A stretch of 64,000 nt of DNA from Dipteris shenzhenensis (Eukaryota; Polypodiophyta; Polypodiopsida; Gleicheniales), in the NCBI GenBank assembly GCA_047967505.1, contig CM106541.1. One strand, given 5' to 3'. The position numbers and the translations under genes are program-made. The notes beneath the pieces were generated by a model. It did not search any database. It was not told the DNA's origin and worked only from the letters and a program-made list of their open reading frames with translations. How positions within the stretch are numbered: the first letter of the stretch is position 1; each line of letters opens with the position of its first letter. Shown one piece after another: positions 33,290 to 45,235 of this stretch.

Positions 33290-34560
33290 CATTTAGGTTA
33301 AAATTCCTAATCTTCATAGGTCATGGCAATTTCCGGAGAAGAGAATTAATGCAGCCATCAAGCCAACCTGTATAACCATGCAGTAGGAGGTTAACTCGAT
33401 AATCTGCAATCGCAGTTGTGACGAGAGGCCATGGAAAGACAAGCTCTTTGGCCCAAAGTGGCTCTTGAAACAGTATACGGCTGCTTGTTCTTGGACGAGT
33501 AAAAGGCAAGGTTGGGAGCCAAGTGCTACACATATGGAGGAATTTAGCTACTAAGGGACATTTAATGGCAAAGATACCACGATCATGGCCTTTCTTGTTG
33601 TTGCCAAAAGCCATACTGAATTAGTAGTATGGTGAAGATGCCACACGTAAGAACACCTCAGTATAGTGCACAATTTTACGCTAACCAAAACAGAACAACA
33701 AGATTTCCTGAGGAGGACATGTGGGCATATTGTAAGGTATCAAATTATTCAAGGCAATGAGAACTGGTAAACATGATGAGGGATCTTCTAGGTGTTAAAC
33801 TTCATGAACTGTGCTGCAACTTGTGATGTCAGAATAAGAAGTCTTAATTGGATGCAACTTGTTGTTTTCCTATCAACCACTGCCATGCAGGCAATTATGG
33901 CTCAACAATTCGATCACAAAATCCGCCAGCCTTCTCGAATAATCTAGGCACAAACACCAGGTCTATCAAGCTGTCCCCTCAGAATCTAAGGACAGTCTGG
34001 ATCCTGCCAAGCACCATGCTCCCAAGGTCTGTTTCAACCTAACTCCACTCTAGCAACATCCCGCAACCAAGTGCTCCATTTGAACATGAGATCCTTGTGG
34101 CTGATCCACACAGATCTCCAAGGCCAAGTGTCTCTCTATAATTCTTGGACCATAAGCTCAACAGGTCCACCATGTTCTACTTCCCGTATTGTGCAACTGA
34201 GCTTTGAAGAGGCCTCTGAACCTTGGACCTTCTGTCCATGTCAGTAGGGCATGCTCTTGAAAGCAATCATCACTGCCTTTGGCAAAAGTCATGCAGCAGG
34301 CATTGATGTCCTCTGCAGCAAAACTTCCCCCTCTGCCTACTAGGAAGACTTTCATCCACCACCTCCATAGCACCTGAGAAACACAAGGCAAACACTTTGC
34401 CCAAAGCATGCAATTAAAACCTGTATATATGCACAAAGAATATACATACCAATGGGTCCACCTGTTTGTATTCTTGCTTTGAAAACAAGCCAGGTAACTC
34501 CCGGCGGCATTCACAACATCCATGTGTAAACCTGTCTACCATCTTCAGTGTCCATGTACC
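33290..34560. other. Unassigned sequence at start of giant intron
   Basis: Short frames on both strands, the longest on the minus strand at 34158-34523. Part of it (34005-34155) resembles the interior of Copia-2. It is probably decayed LTR-element DNA, but no motif is decisive. Confidence 0.4.
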
Positions 34561-35399
34561 CCTTTGACTCTGATCCTTGCATCTCACAGATTTGAACTAT
34601 TTTAGAATAGATGCAGTTGTGAGTGCTACCACAGTGAGCAGTCCATCTCTCCCATTGATGTCCCTTCTGGCCTTACAGTTCTTATCTCTTTTGAGTCCGG
34701 GGAGCCCCTTTTAATATGGAATAAATTTCTACCTGGGTGTCCCAATATAGATGCTTATCATTCATTTTTCTCATGTAAGCATTTTTGTGTGCTTAGATTC
34801 ATGTGGGAGAGACTAAGATGAAATCAAAACAGCCTTCACAGGCAATCATAGCTTGAATGAAGAGAATGTGGACTACTTTTTGATTAGCCTTCTCTTTTAG
34901 TAGGCTTTGTCATGACTGAGTATGCCCTTCACCTCCGGAGTGCTGACAGAAACTTAGTACGAAGACCTATGTATAAATGGATGCTCAAGTATGTGTGGGG
35001 CTGTGGATTTGTATGTGTGAGAGCATATGTCTATACCTTGGTCTACACCCACTGTTGGGTGTTGATGACCTCGGTAGGGATGCCATAGTAGCTAGTCTTT
35101 GCTATCCGTGATGGAATTATGGTTTTCAACCTTGTGAGCGACTATCATGAGATTGAAACTGCATTATGTTTTGTGTTTTTAGAGAATGAGTTTGGGCATG
35201 TTTCTGGATTCATCTAGATATATGCTTATCCTTCATGGTAAATTGCCTTCATTGTCTCCTCTACCACAAGCCAAAACCATACGTTCCACATTTGACAAGA
35301 CTTTGGATCTTCCTTGGTTGTCTCCTTTGTCCAATCCTTAACCTTGTCTCTAAATTTATATCCATACATATCCATACCCAATGGTGTCTTACTATTGAT
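34561..35399. other. No recognisable feature
   Basis: Intron sequence without a supportable gene, repeat or element end. Confidence 0.45.
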
Positions 35400-35760
35400 C
35401 TTTTGTTGGGCTAGAAGAACGGCTTATTAAACAGGAGGATTGCTTCAAACTCTATCCCAGGGATAATGTATCGAAGTTTCAATTTGGAGCTTTACATTTG
35501 GAGTATTTAACCTCACACAGTCAAGGAAAATTTGCCAAGATCTACAATTGGGTAATAGGTCTGAATTTAGTGATTGGGAGGATTTCAAGGATGGTCTTGC
35601 TGCCACTTTTGTGTCTCTATTATAGGCCGAAGAATTAGTATGCTAATGTTATGACCTTTTTCAACAAGGAACTATGAAAGGTTATCTCAAGGAGTTTTGA
35701 AGGCTCTCTTGTCTCATTAAAGGCATTGATGAAAGAAACTAGTAATAGTGAGAACCTGCC
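35400..35760 (+). pseudogene. Retrotransposon gag-like remnant
   Basis: In + strand frames interrupted by stops I read FGALHLEYLTSH, then in another frame DLQLGNRSEFSDWEDFKD followed by GLAATFVSL. The order W-x-x-F-K followed by a hydrophobic helix recalls the Retrotrans_gag domain of Gypsy elements. The match is short and broken, so this is a tentative call. Confidence 0.4.
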
Positions 35761-35839
35761 TCATGTACATTGTCAGGCAACATAGTCAAGTCATGCTGAA
35801 AAACAACGATCGGTACCTGGCACTGAGCAGTCTTGGCAT

Positions 35840-36155
35840 CGTGCTCCTGATTTGGATCCAAGTGAATCTGGCGCGTGGGTCACGTCTCTCCAAGATGATC
35901 ATCCCTGTGAGAGGATTTGTATAGAACTGCTACTTTGCTGGATCCACGTACTCCCATGCCCTCCTTGGTATCGTCCTGGTAGGCAGACTTGCATTTGTAT
36001 CCACAGGCTTCTGGTAGTGGGGGCGCTTTGGGCTCTGATGAGTCTCTGTATATTAAACGATATGCCGTCTTGTGTATGACTCCGAGAATCTGACCATAAG
36101 GTTCCATTATGGTTCCAAATGTTACAGGCCAAAGTCTCGGTCGTGCGGGTCTCAT
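35840..36155 (-). mobile_element. Fragment of LINE-5 family (endonuclease start)
   Basis: The minus-strand frames give CNIWNHNGTLWS, then GYKCKSAYQDDTKEG and GVRGSSKVAVLY. These correspond in order to the start of the LINE-5 endonuclease at 62980-63220 (TIWNCNGTLWS, GYTWESAYKDET, GVRGSGGVAVLF). It is a fragment of only about 300 bp with frameshifts. Confidence 0.75.
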
Positions 36156-36429
36156 AGACCCCTACGCTGGTGTGTCAACGGGGCCCGCCTGTATTTGGTC
36201 AAGAGCCTACCCTCGCATACCATAGCATACTTTCCCTCCTTACGCGTGGCATCCTGCTGTTGCAGTAATAAGGCTCCCCTCTCCTTTAGTTATAGAGGAG
36301 TAAGGTCCTTGTCCTTGTAAATATGTGGTGGGCGTGCCCGTATGGATGCCCGCTTGCATAGTGCTGCTAGCCGGGCCCAAGTATCTTTGAAGCATTTTAC
36401 AAGAGGCCGATCTCTGGTAGGTTCTCTTC

Positions 36430-36895
36430 CGACCCACCATGCACCCTCGATACCATGCTCTAGTATTTGGGGCTATGTGCTGGGCCTATGGCCGACCAGG
36501 CTGGCTGACTAGCCAGCTCCTTGGCCCTATAAAGGGCAGGGTGCTGCCCACTGCAGCCCCTCCCTTTCCTTGCCATCTGTTGTGCTGTTGCCAGGCCCTG
36601 CTGCAGGCCTTTCACCTGCCCACTGACACCCTCCTCATAGGCACCTCCAATTCTGGTATCCCGTCCCATGTCTGCTGCTCCAAATCCGCCTTTTCCAGGC
36701 GAGGTCCCTCCTGCTAAGTTCATAGCTATATACTTCTGTCTTTCAGCTCCATCTGATACATCTTGTGAGGTGCTGCCCATGTGGCAGCCACCTGTCTTTC
36801 TCTTCTTTAGGCATATCCTGCCCTAGGTCTCCCTCCCCCACGCTGTCCTCATTTGGGGGCTTATAGATGGGGAGGTGACCTTTCCAACACTATCA
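36430..36895 (-). repeat. Diverged LTR relative of Copia-2
   Basis: The end shares GCTGCCCATGTGGCAGCCAC, TGGGGGCTTAT and ATGGGGAGGTGACC with the Copia-2 LTR, followed by TTCCAACAC. The centre has a similar CCAGC/GGCTGG-rich section. No partner LTR or interior is visible, so it may be a solo or truncated LTR. Confidence 0.6.
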
Positions 36896-38149
36896 CCTCC
36901 AAAGATGGTATGGTGGGTGTCGTTGATGATGATGCAAAAGCTAAGGCTGAGGTCAAAACTGCTAAGGCAAATGCTGTGATGGCTGCCTTCTATATTGCCG
37001 TGCTATCAGTCTGCAGACTGCTGCGGTTGCTGTGTTTATTCATATTCTCGATTTTGACCTGCTTCTGCTACTTCTCTTCCTTCTTCTCAGCTTTATCTCC
37101 TTTTGCGATGTTGCTTGCTGCCTTCTCTTTTCCCTCGCTTGTATCCTTTTCAGATTTTTTCTCTTGCTGAAATTATGAAAGGGAGAAGGGCACACAGCCC
37201 TTCACACCTTCCATGTTCTGAGATGGGCCGCAATGTGGGGCTGTGGAAGAGAAAGAGGGGGGGCTGGAGTGCTGGTTCGGAATATGAAAGGGCGCTGAAC
37301 AGGGGCAGATTCTTGAGCAAGAAAAGGCGGAAGCAGAGGTGGTGCTTGAGCAGGAGATGAGCAGGAAATGACATGATTTCTTGAGCATGAAATGAGCAGG
37401 AAATTGCATGATCTTGGAGCAGACTCGCGCAAATCTGGAGCATGTAGATATGGACCTGCACAGTCGTCGCAACCAGAATAACAGATATGGAGCGATGGAT
37501 CTGGTGCATTGGAGAGAAGCATCAGGTCGTGGTTGGAGTAGAGAAAGGTGTAGGTCTTAGAGCTTGGCAATGCAGGAGGCGCAGTCGCAAATCCTGACGC
37601 AGGAGATCTATCAGAAGCAGCTACAGCCATAGCTGGCAGAAATTTCAGTAGGTGGCTGGTTTTTTCTTGCTTTTGGGCATTTGGAAGTAAGATCCACCTA
37701 ATCAGGGTTCAGGCAAGCCTCGAACCTCAATGTCTACTTTGCAGCCTCTTACCGCTCTTTCGAGATGGCAGAGACTTTGAAAATAAGGTCCACCTAATCA
37801 GAGGGGCCTAAATTTGAAGGTTTTCTTGAATATTTTTGGGCACCTGGAAGCAAAGTGCACCTAATAAGAGGACATTTCTCTATTGGTTGGTAAGTAGTTC
37901 AACATGTGCAATCTATTGAAGGATGTTTGTGACCATTTTGATCTTGGAATCAGTGGATATCAAATTCCAGAAACCTAGTCGAAATTATAGATCGTAACTG
38001 ATTAGAAACTTTGTGAGTGATAACCAAGGAAATGTGAGAATCTAGAATGAACTTAGTCGAAAAAAATTGGATACTTGAAAAGTTATTTATTTACTGTTGT
38101 GATTGTACCATTGAGTAGAGGTATATTTAAAGGGCAAGGCTATTACATG
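36896..38149. other. Unassigned intron sequence
   Basis: Overlapping frames on both strands around 37100-37630 show no motifs. A few short direct repeats occur, such as TGAGCAGGAAAT(G/T) at 37355-37400 and AAG(A/C)TCCACCTAATCAG at 37690-37800. Confidence 0.4.
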
Positions 38150-40412
38150 TCCATAGCACCGCCGTTAATTGACAATCTGGGGCCTTTGCAACATCTTGCG
38201 TTTGTTCCTGCTGCAATTCTATAGCTCATTTTGTCAAAGTTCTTTTTAAACTTCAATACACCTTGGAAAACTTCTCTTTTGAGGATTTGAATCTAAATAA
38301 GCTCCATTATATACAACTTAAAACTTCGTTGGATCACTTCTTAAAGTAAAAGCTTCCTTTCAAAGCAAAGAAGTCTATCTAAATAAGGAACTCTTGATTT
38401 GTATTTTTACTTCTCCCTCACTTGACAAGATAGGCTTAAACTCAATCTTGAAGTAATGGATTCTCTCCCTCATTTTGTGAGAAGAATTTGGAAGCATCCA
38501 GTAGTAGCTTGGAAGTATGTAAAAACTTTAGGACAAAAGGCTTTCAACTATGGAGAGATAGGTAAAAGGCTTTCAGAGCATTCATAATCTTCTATCCTTA
38601 GAGAACCTTGTTGTTGTAAAAGTAAGAGATTCCAAAGCTTTATTGATACTGATTTAGGATATGTGGTCACAACTGATACCTCAATTTTGCTTTCTAGTAA
38701 CTTAAGAGACCTTTTCATGAAAGGCACGAAATTTTGATTGTACTCTTTTAAAGAGTCTTGCCTTTTAAAAGCTATCGATAAGGGAATTCAAAGTTTGTTT
38801 GCATTTAGAAGAATGTTTAGGAGTTCAAATATCTTATCAGAATGGAAAGGGAAGATTTTGAAGAAAGTTGCTTTGAAACTAGAAGAAGTCCCTTCAGTTA
38901 ATTGCTCAAAGCAAAGTAACCATCTTTCTAAAGAAGATGAAACTCTTCTTCGAAAATTCCATAGGAATTTTGCATTTCTTATATGGACAAATGTTCCAAT
39001 AACTTTGTTTTTATTTGCAAAAAGTTTTACTTAGAATGTCTTTTGAGAGAAGTGAACTCGTCTGCCAAAACTTACGCCCCTGCCTTGGTTTCTCAAAAGG
39101 ATTTGATCTCAAAACATCAGAGTTTTTGCAAGTCTTCTGGGTTTGTTTGCAATTCAAGTAAACCTTTTCTTTGTGCTGCTTGGAAGTTTCACAAAACTCC
39201 AAAAAAGCCAAGATTTATTGCAGCTACTTGTGAGACTACTTTGACTGATGTCTCTAAATGGCTAAGCTACTACTTCAAAGCCATGTTGCCTAGCGTCCAT
39301 GAACTTTGGAGGGACTTATTAAAAGAGGCTGATGTCCCCTTGCTGGATTTTAAATGACTCTGTCGGAGTGATTCCTGTTGTAAAGTTTTTTAATTCCTCT
39401 CGAAGCATTCATGAAAAAGAGTCTCCTATTCTTCTTCAAACCCATGATTTTACCACGCTTTACATAAAGATCGAGTTGGAAGACCTGAAGTTTAGAATAA
39501 AAAAGCTAGTGGCTGAAGTTTTCAAGCTGAGATTTGACAAAGATAGATGCAAAGTGCTAAAAGTTGAGAAAACAACCTTATGCTTTGACTTTTTGTGGCT
39601 AAAAAATAAAGATCATGACATAGGTTCTAAAAAGAAAAGAGACACAAAGGTAGTAAGTGTGGAAGATGTTTCTCTTAGATAGATTTTCTTTTAGATAATC
39701 TTTACATCACAATAGGTGATTCTTTGTTTCAACAAATTATAGGAATCCCCATGGGCACTAATTGTGCCGTCTTTTTAGCAAACTTTTATTTTTTCACTTA
39801 TGAATTTGAGTTTATGCAACGTCTTATTTCTATCAATACCTGCCCTATCATTTTACATAAGCTTAGCCAAGTTAGGCGTTTTATAGATGATTTATTGTAC
39901 CAGATGTTCCTAACTTTCAAGACTTTATGTACAAAGACGCTAGTGCTTTTGGAGAAGGAATCTATCCTCATGTCTCTTGTGAGCTGAACTGCACTTCAAG
40001 AGGGGATTCTTGTGTTTTCTTAGATCTTAGACTTTCTCAATCTACCATAGGATTAGAGGTTGATATATATGATAAACGTGAACAACTTGAATATAGTGGT
40101 TTACACATTATAAAAATGCCTCACATTGACTCAAACATTTCTGATGTGGCAAAATATGGAGTCATTTCTTCCCAATTCCATAGATTTTCCCGCCTTTGTA
40201 CAACTAAGGAGTCTTTTATCACTCAATGTAGTAATTTGATCACTTTACTATTACACCAGAGGTATAATCCAAGGAAAATAATGAAAAAAGTACGCACAAT
40301 CTTAGATATGAAGTCTTTTATCTATGGTGTATCGGCCTTAGGTATGTTTAGAATGATTGAACATATGCTGAAAACAAAAAGCGGGAAGCTGAATAGCTCG
40401 TTTTTCTTTTAG
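38150..40412 (+). pseudogene. Penelope-like element reverse transcriptase (decayed)
   Basis: Read across frames, the + strand gives, in order: FVRRIWKHPVVAWKYVKT and FNYGEIGKRLSEHS (38480-38585); EPCCCKSKRF with a Cys cluster followed by GYVVTTDTSILL (38600-38715); KFHKTPKKPRFIAA (39187-39227); QTHDFTTLYIKIE (RT motif, 39440-39480); IGIPMGTNCAVFLANF (39742-39790); VRRFIDDLL, the catalytic Y/F-I-DD motif (39868-39895); and FLDLRLS, VDIYDKREQ and a basic C-terminal part to 40412. This order, especially the Cys cluster before RT and the GIPMGTNCA block, matches Penelope-like RTs of the type common in invertebrates, related to Naiad/Chlamys PLEs. Several stops and frameshifts make it inactive. 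I cannot find a GIY-YIG endonuclease in it. Confidence 0.8.
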
Positions 40413-40527
40413 TTTCAAAAGAGAGTTTGTTTGAGTATGCTTGCGCTTTCTAAGTTAGAAATGTATTTTTGCCTCTTTGTAGGAAACGATACATAAGTGT
40501 AAAGGGCCATTTAGCTTTTTATGTTTT

Positions 40528-40528
<1 letters not shown>

Positions 40529-40578
<50 letters not shown>
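40529..40578 (+). repeat. (GA)n microsatellite after PLE reading frame
   Basis: A pure GA run of about 49 bp lies between the PLE ORF end and its terminal region. Confidence 0.95.
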
Positions 40579-40581
<3 letters not shown>

Positions 40582-40719
40582 TATTTCAGTTTTTTGGAAG
40601 ATTTTGTTTCTTGACTTGCTTGTTTATTTTTGCTTAGTCACCTACTTCCTTTCTTGTTTTCTTTCTCTTTTGTCTATTTGACGTATTTTAGTAAGCATTG
40701 CGTTTACCCAAGAGACTCC

Positions 40720-40960
40720 GCGGGTCTTTAGAAACCCAGTATAGCTGCTTATGCTTGGGCACTGATGACAACATAAGTGTTGCTTTGCTTGCTAAGTATG
40801 TCTTCCTTTTGTTTTTCATAAAAGTTTTTGTTTACCTCTTTTTTATTCTCTTTCATTTTTTCTTTTATTTTCTGTGTAGATTTTTGATCTTTAGAACAAC
40901 AAAAAATCTAAATTTGTATGATTGGACTTATTCTAGTCTTACAAAGGTATACATTTTGCT
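40720..40960 (+). repeat. PLE 3' terminal region
   Basis: It contains GCTTATGCTTGGGCACTGAT near 40748-40767, ACATAAGTGTTGCTTTGC just after, a T-rich stretch, and the end signature GATTGGACTTATTCTAGTCT near 40921-40940. The same blocks in the same order occur at 27690-27751 plus 32247-32410 and at 56230-56475. Since this copy follows the PLE RT directly, I take it as the 3' end or terminal repeat of that element. Confidence 0.65.
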
Positions 40961-41243
40961 AGTGCTGCTGCTACCTGTCTTCGTCTTACTGCTGTGAAAT
41001 CCTTTGCCAACATCCCTGCAGCCAATTTATTGAAGGCAAATAGCTTATATCTTCCCTCTTGGGAGCATCTCAATATTATTTTTTGCCGAAAACGGATGAT
41101 TACAAAGGAATGGCACTCATTTTGCTTTCCTACAGCAAAGCACAATTTATTAGAGTAAGTTTTTTTTTGGGATGTAGATACATGCTGGTCTTGCTGCCAT
41201 ATTTTAGCGTGTTTTTGTGTTATGATTTCATAAAGAAGTTTAA

Positions 41244-41262
41244 AGCAATCACACACACACAC
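41244..41262. repeat. Target duplication of LINE-2, left copy, (AC)n-rich
   Basis: AGCAATCACACACACACAC directly precedes the LINE-2 tail. A related AGCAATCTCACACATAC lies at its other end (46495-46511). Confidence 0.7.
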
Positions 41263-41471
41263 TTTTTTGTGAGAAGAAATATTTTATTGCTGTAAAATAA
41301 TTACATTCATAGTTACTTCAAAAGCGGAGTAACTACTACTCAACTGAAAATCTCAATATAAGCTATATATACATCATGATCATGCCGCAAAGATCGTTTG
41401 AAAAAAAACAAAAGATGGAAAAGTAGGATCACCAAAGACTATGATTTCTGTCCATCCATAGTCCACAGTGC

Positions 41472-44347
41472 CTAGTAGCGCACCCAAACATCCTGTCTAG
41501 TTGGATAAAAACCAAATAACCAGAAGAACCTGCCAAAAGTAACAGTAGGAAATCTCGCTCGAAGCCCCCTGTCGAATGAGAGCGAGGAAATCACAAGTGT
41601 GTGGACAGTGCCAAAAGATGTGAAGCACAGATTCAGTAGAATGTAGACATCTGTGGCAAATAGCCGGAGCAATATGTCTATGCGCGAGTAACTGCCCAGA
41701 TGGAAAAATTCCAAGTAGGACTCGCCAAAGGAAAAGCTGTTGCCGATGTTAGAAATCCAAGACGGAAGTAACAACACTTTATACAGAGAAGGCACTATGA
41801 TATGTGAGAGCTTCAAAGGATGGGCTTAAGAGGAAGAAGAATGTAGAGTCCAATCCTCAAGCCTATCTTGAAGTTCCAAACGAGGTACCGGCAAGAAAGG
41901 TTGAAGCATTTCGGAAATTTTATGCCATAAAGGACGATAATGAGCTCCCAAACCATATTTGCTAGCAGCTGTAGAAAAAGATAAAAGAGTGCCATCATCC
42001 TGAAGTACATCCGCCACAGAAGAAATGCCTTTGAAAGATATAAAATAAGAACGCTTGGGTTCTTGTATAGCCAAAGGAGGGTGGAATACTTTGGACCAAT
42101 AAATATTCTCAGCCCTCAAGGAATTTCCCGACAAAGAATCCTTGCCATGCCATTCCAAGTGGGATAAACTATGCTTCCAATCAAGAAGCAAATGAGAGAC
42201 AAAAGGGCAGCCTCTGATCTTGCCTTGAATAGAGCCAAATAGAAAATCCCACTGTGTAGGTTGCCAATGCCCAAAAGCAGAAGTATCAATATGCAACAAA
42301 AGAGAGTGGATCATGAAAGCCCAAGGCTGCTGATCCCCTTGCATAAACAGCAACATCATTTTCCCCCTGTGAGCAAGTATATGCATTTGAATATTGAGTA
42401 TGTTCAGACCCCCATGCATCTTTGGAGAGCAGAGACGATGCATAGAGAGTAATCTGAGACTTTTCTTGCCATTTTTTAAACACCAGAAAATCTCCATGAT
42501 AGCAGACATAAAGGAAACCAGATCTGCCTTAGTGAACATGATGAGAGGCAGATAGAATTGTATGTATGCTATCAAAATGGATTGCGTTATTCGCAATCGA
42601 ACATGTAATGGGCAAGTTGCAAGCTTCCAATATTCAAGTTTTGCCCTCAACTTTGTGAGCACCCAATCAGATTGTTGAGAACGAGTGAGCCCCCACCAAC
42701 CTAGAGGATAGCAAAGATGTCGAATCAATTGAGAAGTTGGAACAATTTCCTCAGGCCACAAAAGACTATGCTAGTCTTGATCATGCAATGGCAGTAGCTT
42801 TGTTTTCTGAAAATTGACATGAAGACCAGCAGCCAAACCATATGTAGAAAGAGCCTGCATAATCATGGAGAGATCGCTCTGAGTATTTTCAGGGTAAAGA
42901 AAGAATCATCAGCATATGCTTGAGCGATCATGCTACGGCTGCCATGAATTTTCAATCCGTGCAACATGCCAGTGTCCAAAAGGTGGTCCATATATTGAAG
43001 CATTGGATGAGTGGCTATGGCAAATAGTAAAGCACTAAGGGGACATCCTTGCCTAACAGAACAACCAAGAGTCCAGGTTGTAGAAATATCCCCTGAAAGT
43101 ATACAGACAGCTTTACTATCTTGATATAGCCAATTAATAACTTGCTGCATTTTTGTGCCAAATCCCAAGGCCTGCATAGTTGATGAAACAAACCCTTAAA
43201 TTTCATGCTGTGGTGACATGACACATCACCAAGTTTACACCATGTAAGATATCCACTTAACAGTATCAAAAGCTTTGGCAATATCAACTTGCAATAGCAA
43301 AACATCCTACTGCATATATTTGGCATATTCGATTCCAACATAAGCATTAGCAATGTTATCTGTGATATGCCTACGAGGAACAAAACCATATTGCGCAGGG
43401 TGCAACCCATCATGTAAATAGCCTTTTAGCTGATCAACAATCATTTTGGTAGTAAATTTGTAAATGACTGGCATCAGCGTGATAGGTCTCCAATCAGCCA
43501 AAGATTCACAAATTTGCTTTTTCGGAAGGAGCTTAACAAGACCTCTCTTCCATGTGTCTGGCATTTTCTGATTTTGCCAAGCAGAGTTCACCATATGCAG
43601 CAATGTATGCTTCAAAAGAGGCCAATATTCTAGAAAAAACTCAATTGTAAGACCATCCCATCCTGGAGATTTCCATCTACCACAGGATTTGATTGCATTT
43701 TACAATTCCCTCTCAGTAAAAGTTTCCTCTAATTCCAAAGCTTGAGTAGTGGAAATAATAGGAGAAACATGCTGCAAAAGTAAATTTCTTGCAGACAAAA
43801 CCTGCTGCGAGGGAGGATTTGCAGAACCAAATTGCTGAGAGAAATGATGTACACAAACAGAAGCAAGCTGTGACCGTGATGTAGTCCATGAACCACCAGG
43901 TAGAAGCACACTGCAAATGTTTGTTTTTAATCTCTTCTGATGCAAGCTTTTAAAAAATTGTTTGGAAGAGCAGCCTTTATCTGTAAAAGCTCTTTGTCTT
44001 GCTCTAGTCTCCCATTTAGCCAATTTCCTGTGATCATTGATTTGAAGACAATGTTTAGCTTGGCATAGTGTTGTTTGCTCATGCAAGGACAAGCGACGAA
44101 GATGACTGAGTTCAGTGAGGTCTTGACAAGTCAATTTGGCCTGAGCAACAGTTTCCCTCAGAGTCTTCATGTAAGACATAATTACAACTTGCATTTCGGA
44201 AACAAAAGAATCCCATGCATAACCTCTAATTACAACTTGCATTTCGGAAACAAAAGAATCCCATGCATTATCAATATCAAAGTGGCTCTGAGAAGACAGA
44301 GATTGATATGCTTCAGTAACCATTACCTTGAAAACAACATGCTGCAA
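41472..44347 (-). pseudogene. LINE-2 reverse transcriptase region
   Basis: Overlapping minus-strand frames (44347-43700, 43615-43307, 43413-43015, 43177-42863, 42761-41826, 41816-41472) make up the EN-RT linker, RT and C-terminal region. Readable blocks include KSCGRWKSPGWDG, LPKKQ...DWRPITLMPVIYK, QYGFVPRRHITDNI, SVRQGCPLSALLFAI, IAQAYADDSFF (catalytic YADD) and YPLGWWG. The C-terminal Cys/His region is decayed. Target-primed reverse transcription would be its role. At least five frame changes are needed to read through it. Confidence 0.88.
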
Positions 44348-44371
44348 ATAGCTATTGTTGACAATCAGATG

Positions 44372-45235
44372 TCACCTTTGAGGCAGTCTATCATCTGGCA
44401 TATCATAAAAAGATAACCTCAACCATAACGGTGCATGATCTGAATGCACAAAGGCATAGTCAATCCACATTTTGCATGTAAAATCATCATTTTGTTGCGG
44501 AGCTACACTATACCAGCGATCCAGACGTGCCTGATAAGAAGAAAGGGCATTATGTTGGAAAGTGTATCCTGGTGACAAAGGCTGCAATTCCTTCCAAAGA
44601 TCAACCAAATCAAGATGCACCAGTAATTGAGACCATGCATGCCTTTTAGGGGTTAACATATGAGTATTTCCTAATGTATTGTCACCCTGTTGCGGAGCAT
44701 TATTGAAATCCCCACATATAAAGGCATGATATCTCCATGGATATCGTTGCATGGCATCCCAAATTGCACTTCTATCCCGAGAAGATTGAGGTGCATAGAC
44801 AGAAGCAAATTCAAACACCTCGCCTTGAATGATGCATTGAAGAATAATCCATCTGCCTTGATTGTCATTTAAAGCAATAACTGGCTGAAGTTCATGCTTA
44901 ATCAGAAAGACTACACCTGAGAAAGAGTGCTCCCCAGCATAGAAGATATCATAGCCACAGTAATGACCTCTCTTTCCTGCATAGACATGTTGATTGTGTT
45001 CTTTTAATGCCACTATATCATGCTGAAATCTATTGATATACAGCCACACAGATTTCCATTTCCTACTGTCACACATCCCCTGAACGTTAAGTGTAAAGCA
45101 TTTGATATGAGCAGTCATATTAGGAGCATCCTTATTGGGCATCTGAACAGGCAAAGTGGCAAGAGGCATTTTATGCTGCTGACTCATTGGACACTGTGAA
45201 GCCATGTGCCCAACATTCAAAGCAAGCCCCTGCAA
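44372..45235 (-). pseudogene. LINE-2 endonuclease
   Basis: This 287-codon minus-strand frame is the AP-endonuclease domain of an L1-like LINE. It contains KCFTLNVQGM at the start, EHNQHVY with the catalytic Glu, FICGDFNNAP with Asp and Asn, LDRWYSV, and HSDHAPLWLRL with the terminal SDH motif. It would nick target DNA to prime reverse transcription. The frame begins inside the zinc knuckle (GHMASQC), only about 30 residues before the EN core. The upstream half of the knuckle is in another frame because of a small indel. Confidence 0.9.

Noticed and set aside
37100-37630. Overlapping minus-strand ORFs of 99-142 codons
   Set aside because: They are Ser/Pro/Cys-rich frames in different registers over the same DNA, with no recognisable domain.
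40755-40790. CTGATGA in the PLE terminal repeats, suggestive of a hammerhead ribozyme as found in other PLEs
   Set aside because: I cannot find the matching GAAA box and the three stems at the right spacing in any of the copies. A covariance-model scan would settle it.
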